Below are positions 37,933 through 49,107 of a stretch of 60,000 bases of DNA, piece after piece. The position numbers and the translations under genes are program-made. Numbering within the stretch: position 1 is the first letter of the stretch; every line of letters starts with the position of its first letter. The notes beneath the pieces were generated by a model. The model was not told the DNA's origin, did not search any database, and saw nothing but the letters and a program-made list of their open reading frames with translations. Origin of the DNA: Polytrichum commune (lineage: Eukaryota > Streptophyta > Polytrichopsida > Polytrichales > Polytrichaceae); assembly GCA_950295325.1 (NCBI GenBank), contig OX485804.1, positions 23,376,001-23,436,000 on the forward strand, in the 5' to 3' direction.

Positions 37933-38434
37933 GGGCCACTTCACACATGAGACTGAGGGCCCGTGACCATTACAATTCAAGCACTCTCATTGGTGGAAAA
38001 GGTGGAGCTGGTCCAAATTTGCTTCACAATACGCTCAAGGGATCAACATAGTATGTGAATGCAAGATGGATGTAGAGTTTACATGGAATCCTACATGGCA
38101 TCAAATGAATCATGTTTCATGGTCACGTGGACTATTTTCAAAAACCACCTCTTGGAGGTAAGCCTAACACAAAACCGGGAGACCACAACACTCCAAACGC
38201 TCACAACCGTTGGTTCATCCTATTTTATTATGTGTGAGGCCCTGCATAAATAGAAGAAATTCATTGAAATAGCATTTGGTTGAGGGCTCGGTCACATATG
38301 ACTTCACACTACACTTGAGAGTCCGTGACCATACTACATGATTTTGGAGGTGTGTTGGGACGGCCTTTGGACACTTTCTTCGGGGCTCTCACAATTTCAT
38401 GGTCACAACTCTCGGCTCGTGTGTGAAGTGACCC
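37933..38434 (+). mobile_element. Harbinger-type MITE, copy 1 (502 bp, TAA duplication)
   Basis: The ends are GGGCCACTTCACACATGAG and, at the right, CTCGTGTGTGAAGTGACCC. TAA lies at 37930-37932 and 38435-38437. It is highly similar, in inverse orientation, to 38962-39472. Confidence 0.88.
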
Positions 38435-38437
38435 TAA

Positions 38438-38957
38438 TGCCCCCTCCCCACTTGACTTTAGCTAAGCCGAAAAGTTGGTTCTAAAAACACGGCCTTCACA
38501 CCATCGACATTATCTAGTGCCGAGCCTAGTTGGCAAATGATGTGGCATGGTTTAAAAGTGGAGGTTTTCAGCCTCAAGCACCAACCTTTCCATCGGTACC
38601 TGGACATGAGGCAAGAATGTAGGAGATTTAAAGTGTCACCTCCCGCCCTTGTCATTGGTTGCTTTTAGTCTTAGCTATGAGGGTACAAGGAGCTTCGTTA
38701 ACAAAAACCGATGGCAAGATAGATGAGTAGTAAGGCATTTGGGGATGGGACAAAAAACTACCCAACATTCATTGCTTTGTAGATAAAACCATGAACATGT
38801 GTGAAAGCTACTTAACCAAAACCTACTCCATAATCTTCGGAGCAAGTTCTTGCAGGTGCATTGGGATAGCCAGATGCCTCTGCTAGAATCGAGGGAGCTT
38901 TACCCAGGTTTTAGGAAAAACTTTGGTTATTTGGTAAAGTTAGGTGGGGAGGGGGGC
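38438..38957. mobile_element. Central segment with its own inverted ends, between two inverted MITE copies
   Basis: TGCCCCCTCCCCACTTGACT at the left is the inverse of TAACTTTACC...-side sequence ending TAGGTGGGGAGGGGGGCA at the right, about 21 bp of imperfect inverted repeat. The interior is not self-complementary and has no recognised coding content. Confidence 0.6.
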
Positions 38958-38961
38958 ATAA

Positions 38962-39472
38962 GGGCCACTTCACACACGAGCCAAGAGCCGTGACCATGAA
39001 ATTGTGAGAGCCCCAAAGAAAGCGTCCAAAGGCCGTCCCAACACACCTCCAAAATCATGTAGTGTGATCACAGACCCTCAAGTGTAGTGTGAAATCATAT
39101 GTGACCGATCCTTCAACCAAATGCTATTTCAATGAATTTCTACTCATGCGGGTCCTCACACATGATAGAATAGAATAAACCAACAGTGATGAGCATTCGA
39201 AGTGCCATGGTCTCCCGGTTTTGTGTTGACCTACCTCCAAGAGATGGTTTTTGAAAGTAATCCAAGTGAGCATGAAAACATGATCCATTTGATGCCATGT
39301 AGGAATCCATGTAGACTTTACATCCATCTTGCATTCACATAGATACTCCGGTTGGTCCCTCAAGCATACCTAGTGTGAAGCAGTAGACTTGGATCAGCTC
39401 CGCCTTTTCCACCAATGAGAGTGCTTCAAGTGTAATGGTCACAGGCTCTCAGTGTCGTGTGTGAAGTGGCCC
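38962..39472 (-). mobile_element. Harbinger-type MITE, copy 2 (511 bp, TAA duplication), inverted
   Basis: The ends are GGGCCACTTCACACACGAG and CACGACAC-side GTGTGAAGTGGCCC. TAA lies at 38959-38961 and 39473-39475. Internal landmarks shared with copy 1 include AAACCGGGAGACC (complement) and CACCTCCAAAATCATGTAGT. Confidence 0.88.
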
Positions 39473-39475
39473 TAA

Positions 39476-41694
39476 GCTACACATAATATGATATTTAGTG
39501 TTTGATTACACTTAGTGTTATTACCACCCTACCATGCTCAACAATACTTTCCAATTCCTTGACAATTAGTGTTAGACATAAATGTGCCGCTACCTTCCCT
39601 ACTGCCACCTCCCTTATTACATCCTTTTGTTTCATATCCTTACTAACACTAAATTCAAACATGTAACTTCCACATATTATTATATTTAATATTTAGTGTT
39701 TGAGTTTACATTTAATGTTACACACCTCCATAGGGTTATTGATGTTTAGTGTATGCGTTCGTATTTAGTGTATCAAACACTAAATATCATATTTAGTGTA
39801 GTTGTGGGAATCGGGCAGGCTTGCCAACTGTTTTTGAGGAGTATGTAGAATGTACACTCTGCCCTAAATGTCAGGGCATGTAATAACTTAAGTTAAGATA
39901 AGTTTGTAGATCACATTCTCCACTGTGGCTGCGCACATGTCGGCTGTAAAAGCCATGGATGAATGTCATCCATCATATCATGTGGGCTTCTCCTCGCTTT
40001 CTGTCAGTGCAACTTGCACTATATATACCATCGAATTATGTATGTACACTACATGTTGCATTTAATGCCATGGAGTATTTTATGCCACCGTGGTAGCAAT
40101 CTTAAACACACTTCTTATCCATCGGTTGACAAGCGCTCTCATGGATGATTGAAACTTGGATGAAAAATTTCGCTTCGGAAGCGACCGATTTGCAACATTG
40201 AGAGTCTAGGATAGTCACGTTCCTTTTGTTACAAGGAATGATAAACAATGTGATGTTTGTATTTATTGTTGGTGACGTTACATGTGCAATTTACAATTAG
40301 CTCTATTGAAGAGTGGTAGAATTCGTGACCACCGAATGCAATATTAAGTGTAGTATTTCAAAGATTGGAAGTGAGTTGTTTATGTTGTCAAGTATTCAGG
40401 ATTCGTGGTGTCTATGTAAACTTATTTGTGAGGAAGGTGAAAATGTAACAAGTTGTTTTTATAGTCTGCATTTATTTGCAGAGCCAACATAAACTCATCC
40501 ATCGTGGATGAAGGGGCTCTTGTAACAACACGTTTCTTGCATGCTGAGGACCAATTTACTTCAAACGAATTTGATATGATGTTATTTATGGATTCAACTC
40601 ATCTTAAAGAAAATAGTTTATGAGTCATGAAATATATCGCTATGTTCTCACCTTCCTAGTGGACAAGCTTCTGTACACACGGCGTAAAGGAACCCACACC
40701 GTGTCGAAAAACCCAAGAGCTATAACTTGGTGGTGGTGTTAAGGTACATTCATATATTGGGAAATATGAAAATGCATGTTTGGTTGAAGCATTGGGCCAT
40801 TGTTTGGTGATGGGTTACAGGGTTTCACATATAAGGGGCTAGTATTGTGAATATATACTATGGCTTGGTGCACAATTTGTATGTGTTTTGGTGGTGAAGA
40901 GATTATTGAAGCGTTTAGGATTAGCCAGTGAGATTGGTAGGGAGATGTGCATGATTAGGTGGGGGATTGCATGTATTTGATTAAGTATAGTTTGCAGGGG
41001 GTTAATGGGGGAGGGGGGATGTTGAGGTCTACTTGGTAGTGGTTGAGGATTGTCTAACTAGTATACAATGTGGATTTTGGTTGCAAATGTAGGATCCATC
41101 TAGAAGGCTATGGGAGTTGTAGTTGTCACCGCCTTGTCATCACTGTCATGTGAAGGCTTGCATATTACTATATAGGCATTAGTACACTCAATAGCATTAT
41201 CATGTCTATGCCTATGTTGCACAATGTTCAACAAGTTGAGCATAAGTGGAAACGTCATGACTCTTGCCATTAGTGTGCTCGATATTATCTTCCTCTTGCA
41301 TACTAGATTATCAATCCATGACACTTGGCATTAGTATGCCCAATGTTTTTTTCCTCTTCCATACCATATTGTATAACTAGCATCCTAAGTACTATGATGT
41401 GCTATACTAAATGTCATACCGTAAAAAATCATTCACTTCAAAAAAGCTACCTACTCATATTGGCAAATAGTATCATGTTGATAATTAGTGGATATACCAT
41501 TCTTGGCTTCTAGACAACTTAGTTTACACCCTAAACTAATAAAGGTCCGTGACACTAACTACCATAATACAATATAGTGGTAAGAATAAAACCAAGTCAT
41601 CCCCCCCCCCCCTTCCCCCTTAGTGATTTAAGACTACCAATAGTAGAAGGAACCTACTCGGAAAGACTATGAGTATTTTTATGGATCAACTAGC
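39476..41694. repeat. Intergenic DNA with TTTAGTGT-family fragments
   Basis: GATATTTAGTGTTTGATTAC lies at 39489, and a palindrome CACTAAATATCATATTTAGTG at about 39778-39798. A segment to about 40,352 (GATGATTGAAACTTGGATGA, GAATGCAATATTAAGTGTAG) is related to the elements at 27.4-27.8 and 51.55-51.93 kb. The rest, 40.4-41.7 kb, holds nothing recognised except C12 at 41601-41612. Confidence 0.55.
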
Positions 41695-41854
41695 ATAACA
41701 TTACTCAGTGACGTGGGCCCTCATAATATAACAAAAATGTTGAGAGTTTGATCTAAAAACGAGTGCCCTGCATAACTTTTTTAGCATCTCGTTATTATAT
41801 TTTAAGGGCCCACAGAACAAACTCCTTTTAATGTTGAACGTCGAGTAATGTTAT
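41695..41854. mobile_element. Foldback MITE (160 bp)
   Basis: ATAACATTACTC at 41695-41706 and its exact complement at 41843-41854 are the ends. Inner arms share GTGGGCCCT followed by an ATAATATAA-like tract. No duplication assigned. Confidence 0.7.
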
Positions 41855-41895
41855 GGGGTGGTGACAAGAAGCCCGCTTCTAAGACTACTTGAATA

Positions 41896-42178
41896 CTCCC
41901 TCCGTCCCAAGATGATTGTCGGTGTTTCTAACTTTGGTGAGGTTAAGGCCCGATGACCATTGACCAAGTGGTTGTGAGTATGACTCTTAGAATAGAGAAC
42001 AAAAACTACTCCGAAACGCACTCGGAAGTTGCAGTGTCGAATGACTTCTTGATATAGAAAGTTTGGCGCAAAAATATTTGACTTTGACACACAAATTTCT
42101 AGCTTGGCAAAAACCGGACAATCCTTTTGGGACAAAAAAAATATGGGAAGTAGAACAATCGTTTTGGGACGGAGGAAG
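41896..42178. mobile_element. Stowaway-type MITE (283 bp, TA duplication)
   Basis: Left end CTCCCTCCGTCCCAAGATGA; right end CGTTTTGGGACGGAGGAAG. TA lies directly outside both ends (41894-41895 and 42179-42180). CTCCCTCCGT with a TA duplication is the signature of plant Stowaway (Tc1/mariner-derived) MITEs. No coding capacity. Confidence 0.92.
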
Positions 42179-42324
42179 TACTAGAGAGTGGTCACATGAT
42201 TTCCATGTAAGATGCTTCTTAGTTTGACTATTAATGATGAGTTTTTTTTTGGGAATAAACATAGGTTTGACGTCCTATTTCTAACATCTAATGCAAAATA
42301 AATATTAACATTGATTTTTCCTTA

Positions 42325-42430
42325 GTAAGACATCAAGAAATGAGTACCCTAGTGGTAAGTCCATGGTTTGATACGCATGAGGTCTCATGTTCAATTTCAT
42401 GAGACTCCAACAAATACGTGTTCAAATTAA
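42325..42430 (+). mobile_element. Possible tRNA-derived SINE head
   Basis: ACCCTAGTGGTAAGTCC resembles a pol III A box. About 40 bp later, GTCTCATGTTCAATTTC resembles a B box. An A-rich stretch (AAATAAAGAAAAAATGATG) follows. No folded tRNA is evident and flanking duplications were not established. Confidence 0.45.
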
Positions 42431-42637
42431 ATAAAGAAAAAATGATGAAGCAAGAAACACCTTGTGGAATTGTTGCCGTGTTCAAACGATAGTTGACTCT
42501 CTAGCTTTAATCAAAGCTACAAACTCAACTGTAAACATGTTGTAGGTTTTCAAAGCATGGTTAAGATGCAAAGGTTCATGGCCTAGGGGGACTCTTATAG
42601 TTAATGGTGGGGGGGGGGGGGCAGGTGGGGTCACCAA

Positions 42638-43015
42638 GGGTTGGTTCACATGGAATCCAAGTTCCAAGTCCTACTCATGTCAGCAAGTCCCAGACGGAGG
42701 CAAAGTCTCAAGTGTCCAACCTCAACAAACCATTAAAACACGGTTCATATTCATTAAAGTTGGATCTCGATTGTTTAATGCAAAGAAAAATCTTAGAACT
42801 TATGTTGAGAGTTGGTTCGAGGTTTTTCAAAAGTCCGATCCTCACCTCTCGAAAGTGTCACCATGTAAGCATCCATGTCATGTTTGGGACTTCGAACTTG
42901 GGACCCCATCACAAGTGGTAAGTCTCGAACTCCATCCTCTCAACGGTCGAGATTGCACGGATTGACGTAAAGTGACTTGGGACTCGGGACTTGGAAGCCC
43001 CATGTGAACCAACCC
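42638..43015. mobile_element. MITE with GGGTTGGTTCACATGG ends (378 bp)
   Basis: The ends are perfect 16-bp inverted repeats followed by imperfect pairing (CCAAGTTCCAAGTCC against CCAAGTCCCGAGTCCC). Flanking trinucleotides are CAA and TAA, a one-mismatch duplication consistent with PIF/Harbinger. A partial relative lies at 24.1-24.3 kb, and a terminal fragment at about 50,298-50,335. Confidence 0.78.
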
Positions 43016-43466
43016 TAAGTAGGTATATTAGTGGGGGAATGTCGCGTTGAATCTATGTTATTTCATATTTAGTTTATCAGTTGTCCTTGAAATTTGTGAG
43101 CGATGAGAAACTGGTCTCCTAATTCCAAGGTGCTTTGTACTGAGATTTGGAGCAAAGACATTGTGATATTTCCGCCTCTTTTGGCGTTTGGTACTAACCA
43201 AGTCCAATGTGAACTTGCATGCATGACAAGTACTAGTGTCTTCTTGACCTAAAATGCTTTATTAAGTTAGTCTCCTCCTTAAAAGTGCAACAACCTTGAT
43301 ATAAGTTACTACTCCGTCCTCCTTGAGACCATCATCTTGAAGTCCACTTTGGCAAGTCCTATAAGATGTTTTTGATTGTTTTTAATCAAGGCATGAGAAG
43401 TACTAAAGCATTTCTAAGACGTGTGTAATAAACATGACAAATATATGCTTTCATAAGCAATACTTA
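43016..43466. other. Intergenic DNA
   Basis: An ACTACTCCGTCCTCC stretch near 43,308 resembles a Stowaway end, but no partner end was found. Confidence 0.4.
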
Positions 43467-46400
43467 GGGTCGATTTACACCATGGACTATGAAGTCGTCC
43501 CAGGTTGTAAGAGCGGTGTTTGGCTGTTGAATTCATCATGGGATCTTTTCGGTCTACACCAAGGGAAAAAATGTCAAAGTGATTATGGAGGTTGAGGTTC
43601 TCAAAAGACATATTTAAAGGATTATATAATTCGTTGACATGGTCCCACGGGTTTTGCAGCGAGAGAGGAAAAATAGGTGATCTAGTAGGAAAATGAAGGG
43701 GGCCCATAGTAGTGAAATGCCATTATAATATTTCTTAATGAATTTCTTTGGGAGTTGTAGATAAACAACAACCCCCTTTATTACAAAATAATTTTATATT
43801 TTAAATCACAATATATGAGGCCCTTGTTTTCAACAATCTCTAATTTGACTTGCATCATTGTCATGGCATACTTTGGGTAATAATGTATTAATTTTTTTTT
43901 CAATCATGTAGGGATATATTATTGATGAGGTGTCAAGTACATAGTCATAAGGATAGTGGACACAAAATTCATAATTAGTGCAAGAAATGGTAATTCCAAA
44001 TTTCAAAAGCAACCAATCATTGATTTCTCAAATGTTGCATGGTCTTAATATGCTCTCTCCTCTTATTCTAATGGATTTTGCCCTCCGTCAATTATATCTC
44101 TGTTCAATTTTTTGCAAAGAGAATATGTCACAAACCTCTCCATGATGAGTGCTTGAAACACCATGGGCACAAGGGGGCCCCATAGTGACACCCGGGACTT
44201 GTGACGCCATTGATGAGAGAGTCCAACTGGCTCTAGTGTAGGTGAGGGCCCCAAACAATGAGAGTGCCTCCCACCCACAGAGACTAGGAGTCATGAGGAT
44301 AAGGCCATAAGCTATGAGTAGCTTATAACATGCGGATTATGGAATGCTCAAGAACACCTCAATCGGAGATGTGCCCTAGGAGATATGACAATTCGAAGTG
44401 GGCGTTGCCTAAGGACAATGCCCTGGGAGTGGCACCTGAGATTGCTAAGGTTTGAACAACCATAATTTCCTCAATGTTTGCCTGAATGGGGCAAGCGAGG
44501 GGTCCATCGATATCTACACAAAGAGCAAATGTCCATGAAGTGGTTGCTTGATAGCATCAGAGATCATAGAAAAAAGTTGTGGTGGTCTGAAGCTGTTGGG
44601 ATCTTCTAACCCTAACGGCTAAGGGAAAATGTTAACTTGGCCCCAACCTTTAGAAGAGAGACAAAAAGTTTTTTAACGGTGGGGTATGGGCCTTGCGCAA
44701 AGTCCTAGAGGTTTATATGGGTGATGCAATGTGGCCGATCAAAACCACATGACGCCGTACAGCATGGCCTCCACGGGTGTTGGCCTAACGCAGGGGCATA
44801 GTTGCTTAGTATGGTTTAGGTTGTTGTGGTGTTGCTCCGGCAACGCGATGATCAACTTAAGATTGGACTTTCATAAATGGAAGTTCACATCTAACCATTG
44901 GCTACCGACTAATGCAAGGGTCGGAGCTTTGGTCACCCACCCATGAGCTTGGAGGTCCAAGGTATTGGGAGCTAATTATTTGCATAGGTAAAATGTGAAG
45001 GGTTAGCGCTCGTAACTCCTGCTAAAATTGAGAAATGGTCACAATAGTTAAGGACGCCTGCTAGGGTTGCAACAAAACAATTTGATAATTGTCATGGAGT
45101 TTGCACTTTCCAACAAATAGAAGAAGTCGCAACAACAACGACAAATATATATATATGAAAAGAAGAGAAGGCAATCTACAAAAGAGAAAACAAAGAACAT
45201 GAAAAAACCAAGAAGAATTTCATTGAGGTTGCTAGATCCACACAAAAAGAACAAGAGATGACAAAAATGAAGTGGAAAGATTTCAAGGTGCATCATATAA
45301 TTGCTATTTGAGGCAAAAAAAATAAGAAATTTGCAAAAACAACAAACAAACAAACAAGGTAAAAACAATAGACGGTAGTAAAATTTTAAAATTAAGATTA
45401 TATTTTTTATAATGTGATTTCCTTTAATAAACAACAAGGTTTCATGAGGTTGAATGTGGATATATGATCTAATATGTGAGTCATACAATGCCTTGGCTTT
45501 AGCTATATAGCCCTTATGCTTCCCCCCCTCTAAAACAACGTTGGGGACTTTGAGATTTTTTTAATGTTTAGTTTCTTTCGCACGCGAGGGGTTTATACCC
45601 CGCATCTCTTCAGCTCAAAATCATTCCGTCTCCTTTGTTTGAGTACTAAGTCGTCTCTTATTATTAATATTATTGTTGTGTATCTTAATTTTTATGTAGT
45701 TGATTTCATTTACATTGTAATTTTCCTTATGTTTATGTTTTTTTGCAAGTGTTTACACTTGGATCAAATTGCAAATTCGTTTAGTGGCTACAATCACGGA
45801 TTTTAATCGTTCTTGATTATCATGCAAAATAAAAAATAATTTTTCTTTTCAAGGATTCAATACTAAGAATAAGACTAATGAAGTTTTAGGTTGTATTATA
45901 AATAAGAATTAAAGTAGTTTCAAAAAATTGATGATTGATATGAGAACAAAGTAAGTGTACATAATCAAATTCATGTAAGTGATACTTGCATGGGTAGAAA
46001 ATGTTATTCTACATACACTACATCTTGTCAAGCAACTACAATCATAGTACCAACAATTGTTAAATTAAAAAAAAACTCTAGAGTAAATTGAAAGTTTATT
46101 AGACCATTTTGTTGGTAATTTTGGATTTATTCTTGTATCATTATATTAATTTATGATAAAATTCAGAAAATATGAATCCTTGATAAATTATAGTTTATAT
46201 TCTATTTTATCATTTTCATTGTCCATGTATGATCATGATGTGTTGAATTATTTTGTAATTTGTATTGCCACAATCATTATGCAAATAAATCATGCATCAT
46301 TATAGTCTCATGGAAAATATCATTTGCCTTCTCATTTTCATTCAGTAAAAATAAATACAATTTTGTATCATTTACTTCATGAGCAATTGGAGCATCTCCT

Positions 46401-47886
46401 TTGGCTAAAATTATTTTTTTCACTTCACCAATTTCAACTCTTTCTTCCCGTAATTCACCATCATCTTGTATATTTTATTCACCAAGTCTTTTAGTTAATT
46501 ATTTTTATGCTTCAACAATTCATTGATTTTTAATCCTTTCATTATTTACAATGCACAAATTATGCAATGCTATGCAAGTTGCTACAATATCAGACATATT
46601 CTTCAAAGATACTACATATCATTTCAATATCAACTATCATCTACACTTCGAAATTTCAAATATCCTTTACACACACAATTTGACTAAAGACTATATAAAA
46701 TACCAATTTGCCTCCTTCCCGGATAATACAACATTTCCACCCTTATATGAACAATATATCTTAGTTCTCACCGGATATGCGGCGTCTCCTATAAGTTTAT
46801 ATGGCTAAAATATGTATTTTGTACATTCACGTCCGATTTTTATAACATGAAATATAACCCAATTGTGAAAACTTTCTGTCCAACCAAATACATAATCCTC
46901 GGACCTACAATATGGTTCAACAATTATGTATAAAATTGGTGGATGGAAAGTCTTTTTACGGTAATAGTATTCTCCACTGACTACCGGAGCTAAAACATGA
47001 ATATATGACCCATTTATTACCCCTATAATATAAGTTATACCATACAACTACACAAACCTTGAAGCTAAACTTTTAAATTACAATTCACTTGGAGTTTGCA
47101 CAAAATTTGATTGAACATGTTTCCTATTAGCTTTACAAAATTCTCTTATTATCTTTAATAATGTTCTCTTATGAACTTCATATAAGTCTCATATACTCTA
47201 CAATCCATCACTGCTACCCACCCTATGCAATGATATTGCTATTCTCTCTTACACGGGCGTAATAACCATAAAACGAGTATCCTCTTTCTTCAAATACAAG
47301 CTCAACCTCTTCTACAAAAATCTGAATGGAATGTATTTCACTCGAGTTCGCCTCTTAAATTCTTCCTCCGTCCATGAACCCAACTACAAACGTACCACAG
47401 ATCCGCACATCCGTTTTGACTTCATATAATCCTATCTCTATGCCCCATACTCTCATATATCAAATTCATAATTGCAAACTCCTCCCATTCTCTTTGAAAA
47501 AACAATGTTTGAATGTTTACAACATGCTTCATAATCATGTACAAAAACATGTATAATCCTAAGAGCAAAATAAGGTTTATCCTCCTCTCCTCCATAGTAA
47601 CCATGCTTGTTGAAATTCAAGGTAAAGCCAAGAAAATGGTCAAATTTTATTTTATTTCTCCAAAACTGGTATTTTTGGGCATATATTAAAGAAATAACTC
47701 ATATATTTTTTGGTGCACAGTCATCCCTCTTGGTCCTCATTCGGTTTACACCTAGTGAAGGGCCCAAAGGCTTTGTAAATTCATACTTTGAAAAGTTGGA
47801 CCATGGAAGTTGGACCATCTAGTGGGACCAAGGGAAAATGCCATCTCCCATGGTCTAACTTAATGGTCCATGGTGTAAACTAGCCC
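43467..47886 (-). mobile_element. PIF/Harbinger transposon relic (4.42 kb) with inverted ends and TTA duplication
   Basis: Left end GGGTCGATTTACACCATGGA and right end, complemented, GGGCTAGTTTACACCATGGA are near-identical inverted termini. TTA lies directly outside both (43464-43466 and 47887-47889). The transposase pseudogene starts about 280 bp inside the right end and reads leftwards. The left 2.8 kb (43.5-46.2 kb) should hold the usual second (Myb/SANT-like) ORF, but none was recognisable; it contains AT-rich, low-complexity sequence. Confidence 0.8.
46277..47604 (-). pseudogene. Harbinger (HARBI1/ALP1-like, DDE_Tnp_4) transposase, inactivated
   Basis: In reverse-strand order: MVTMEERRINLILLLGLYMF at 47604, WTEEEFKRRTRVKYIPF (about 47,370), EDTRFMVITPV, ERIAISLHRVGSSDGL, DLYEVHKRTLLKIIREFCKA, YIIGVINGSYIHVLAPV (from 47,035), YYYRKKTFHPPIL, FGWTESFHNW, YKLIGDAAYPV (about 46,800), LSGKEANWYFI, IVATCIALHNLCIVNNER (about 46,560) and a tail ending HDLFA with stop at 46277-46279. 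This is the domain order of plant Harbinger nucleases, which cut and paste DNA with a partner Myb-like protein. At least four in-frame stops plus frameshifts break it. The first catalytic Asp (IDG in the family) is Asn, and the HDW motif is HNW. Confidence 0.9.
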
Positions 47887-49107
47887 TTAGCATAGAGTCC
47901 ACCCTTATAAGGGCATAATAGCCCACAAGCGAAGATGCCCTCTATTCATGCTTGCTATATTTAGAAGCTAAAATTTAGATTTGTATGGTGTTGTAAGATG
48001 TCAATTTCAATGTGTTTTTGAGACTCTATCATAATGAGTCTCAAAATGGAAATCTGAAAATGCTTTTGATTCTTAGGTAATGCATTTTAGAGGAATAACT
48101 CTTTAAAATATTACAATCCTCATAAATCTCACCTTTTTGATGAAAAGATTGGTATCATTGGTTAGATTTCCATATGCTTAAGATTGGTGGGAAAATAGCA
48201 AGCATATCATGGTATTTGAAATGATCAAACTATCATAAGGTGTAAGCACTTTGAGGTAGAGACAAGTAACATGCATGTCGGTTTATGATCGAGTTTTTGG
48301 AGGAAACGAACTAGTTCATTGACCATGTCGGGGGGGGGGGTGTAATTGCTCGTTTTGAAACAAGATCCAATAGACATTTTGGCTACAAACAACTTGTAGG
48401 CATTCAAGGATTAGCATGGAGATATTTTTTTTTTTTTAATTTTAAAAACAACTTTTTCTTTTGTTTGTTTGTTTGTTTTGGTAGCCATTAACAACATGAA
48501 GGCCTAGGATCATGCCGTGCACTATCACCACTTCTAATACCATGATGTTGTTAAGGAGGGTGACGTCCATCTTCTATTGTTTGCTTATCATAGGAGTGGT
48601 TAGATGACTTATAAGGATGATGATGGAGACAAGACATGCGGATATACATATACACACATATACATGGGAGGTGGTGGCCAACTCCAATAACTATGTGAGA
48701 GTTTAGGATTGGACCAAAACACTCTCCTCATTAAGAGTTACAAACATTTTCCGAATTGAGCAATTTTGATAAGATTGCAAGAAACACACCTAGTTGCATT
48801 GCATTGGATTTGATTGAATAGGATATGATGGGACAAAGGAATTTCTAGACGATCGTAAAGGACAAGGGGAGTCCCAAGTACTCAACATACCCAATTTGGA
48901 TATGTTTGTGGGTCGTAACATATGTTGAGGATTGCAAGGGAGCCAATATGTCTACTTGGAAGATACTTCACATCTTGACATTGTAACTTGTGTATCCCAT
49001 GTGAAACTTATGGATAGCCTTGTATTAATGTACAACCAATATTCTTTTGAGATATTGGATGTATCGATTACCTCAACTCTAGAACAAATTTGTGTGTAAA
49101 CTTGCAA
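47887..49107. other. Intergenic DNA
   Basis: G11 run at 48330-48340. No gene or element ends were recognised. Confidence 0.4.

Noticed and set aside
42341-42400. tRNA gene
   Set aside because: A-box- and B-box-like motifs are present, but no cloverleaf pairing is visible; a SINE head is more likely.
45048-45488. 146-codon hydrophobic, Phe/Cys-rich minus-strand frame inside the Harbinger element
   Set aside because: It is the complement of an AAC/AAG-rich low-complexity stretch; no Myb/SANT or membrane protein family fits.
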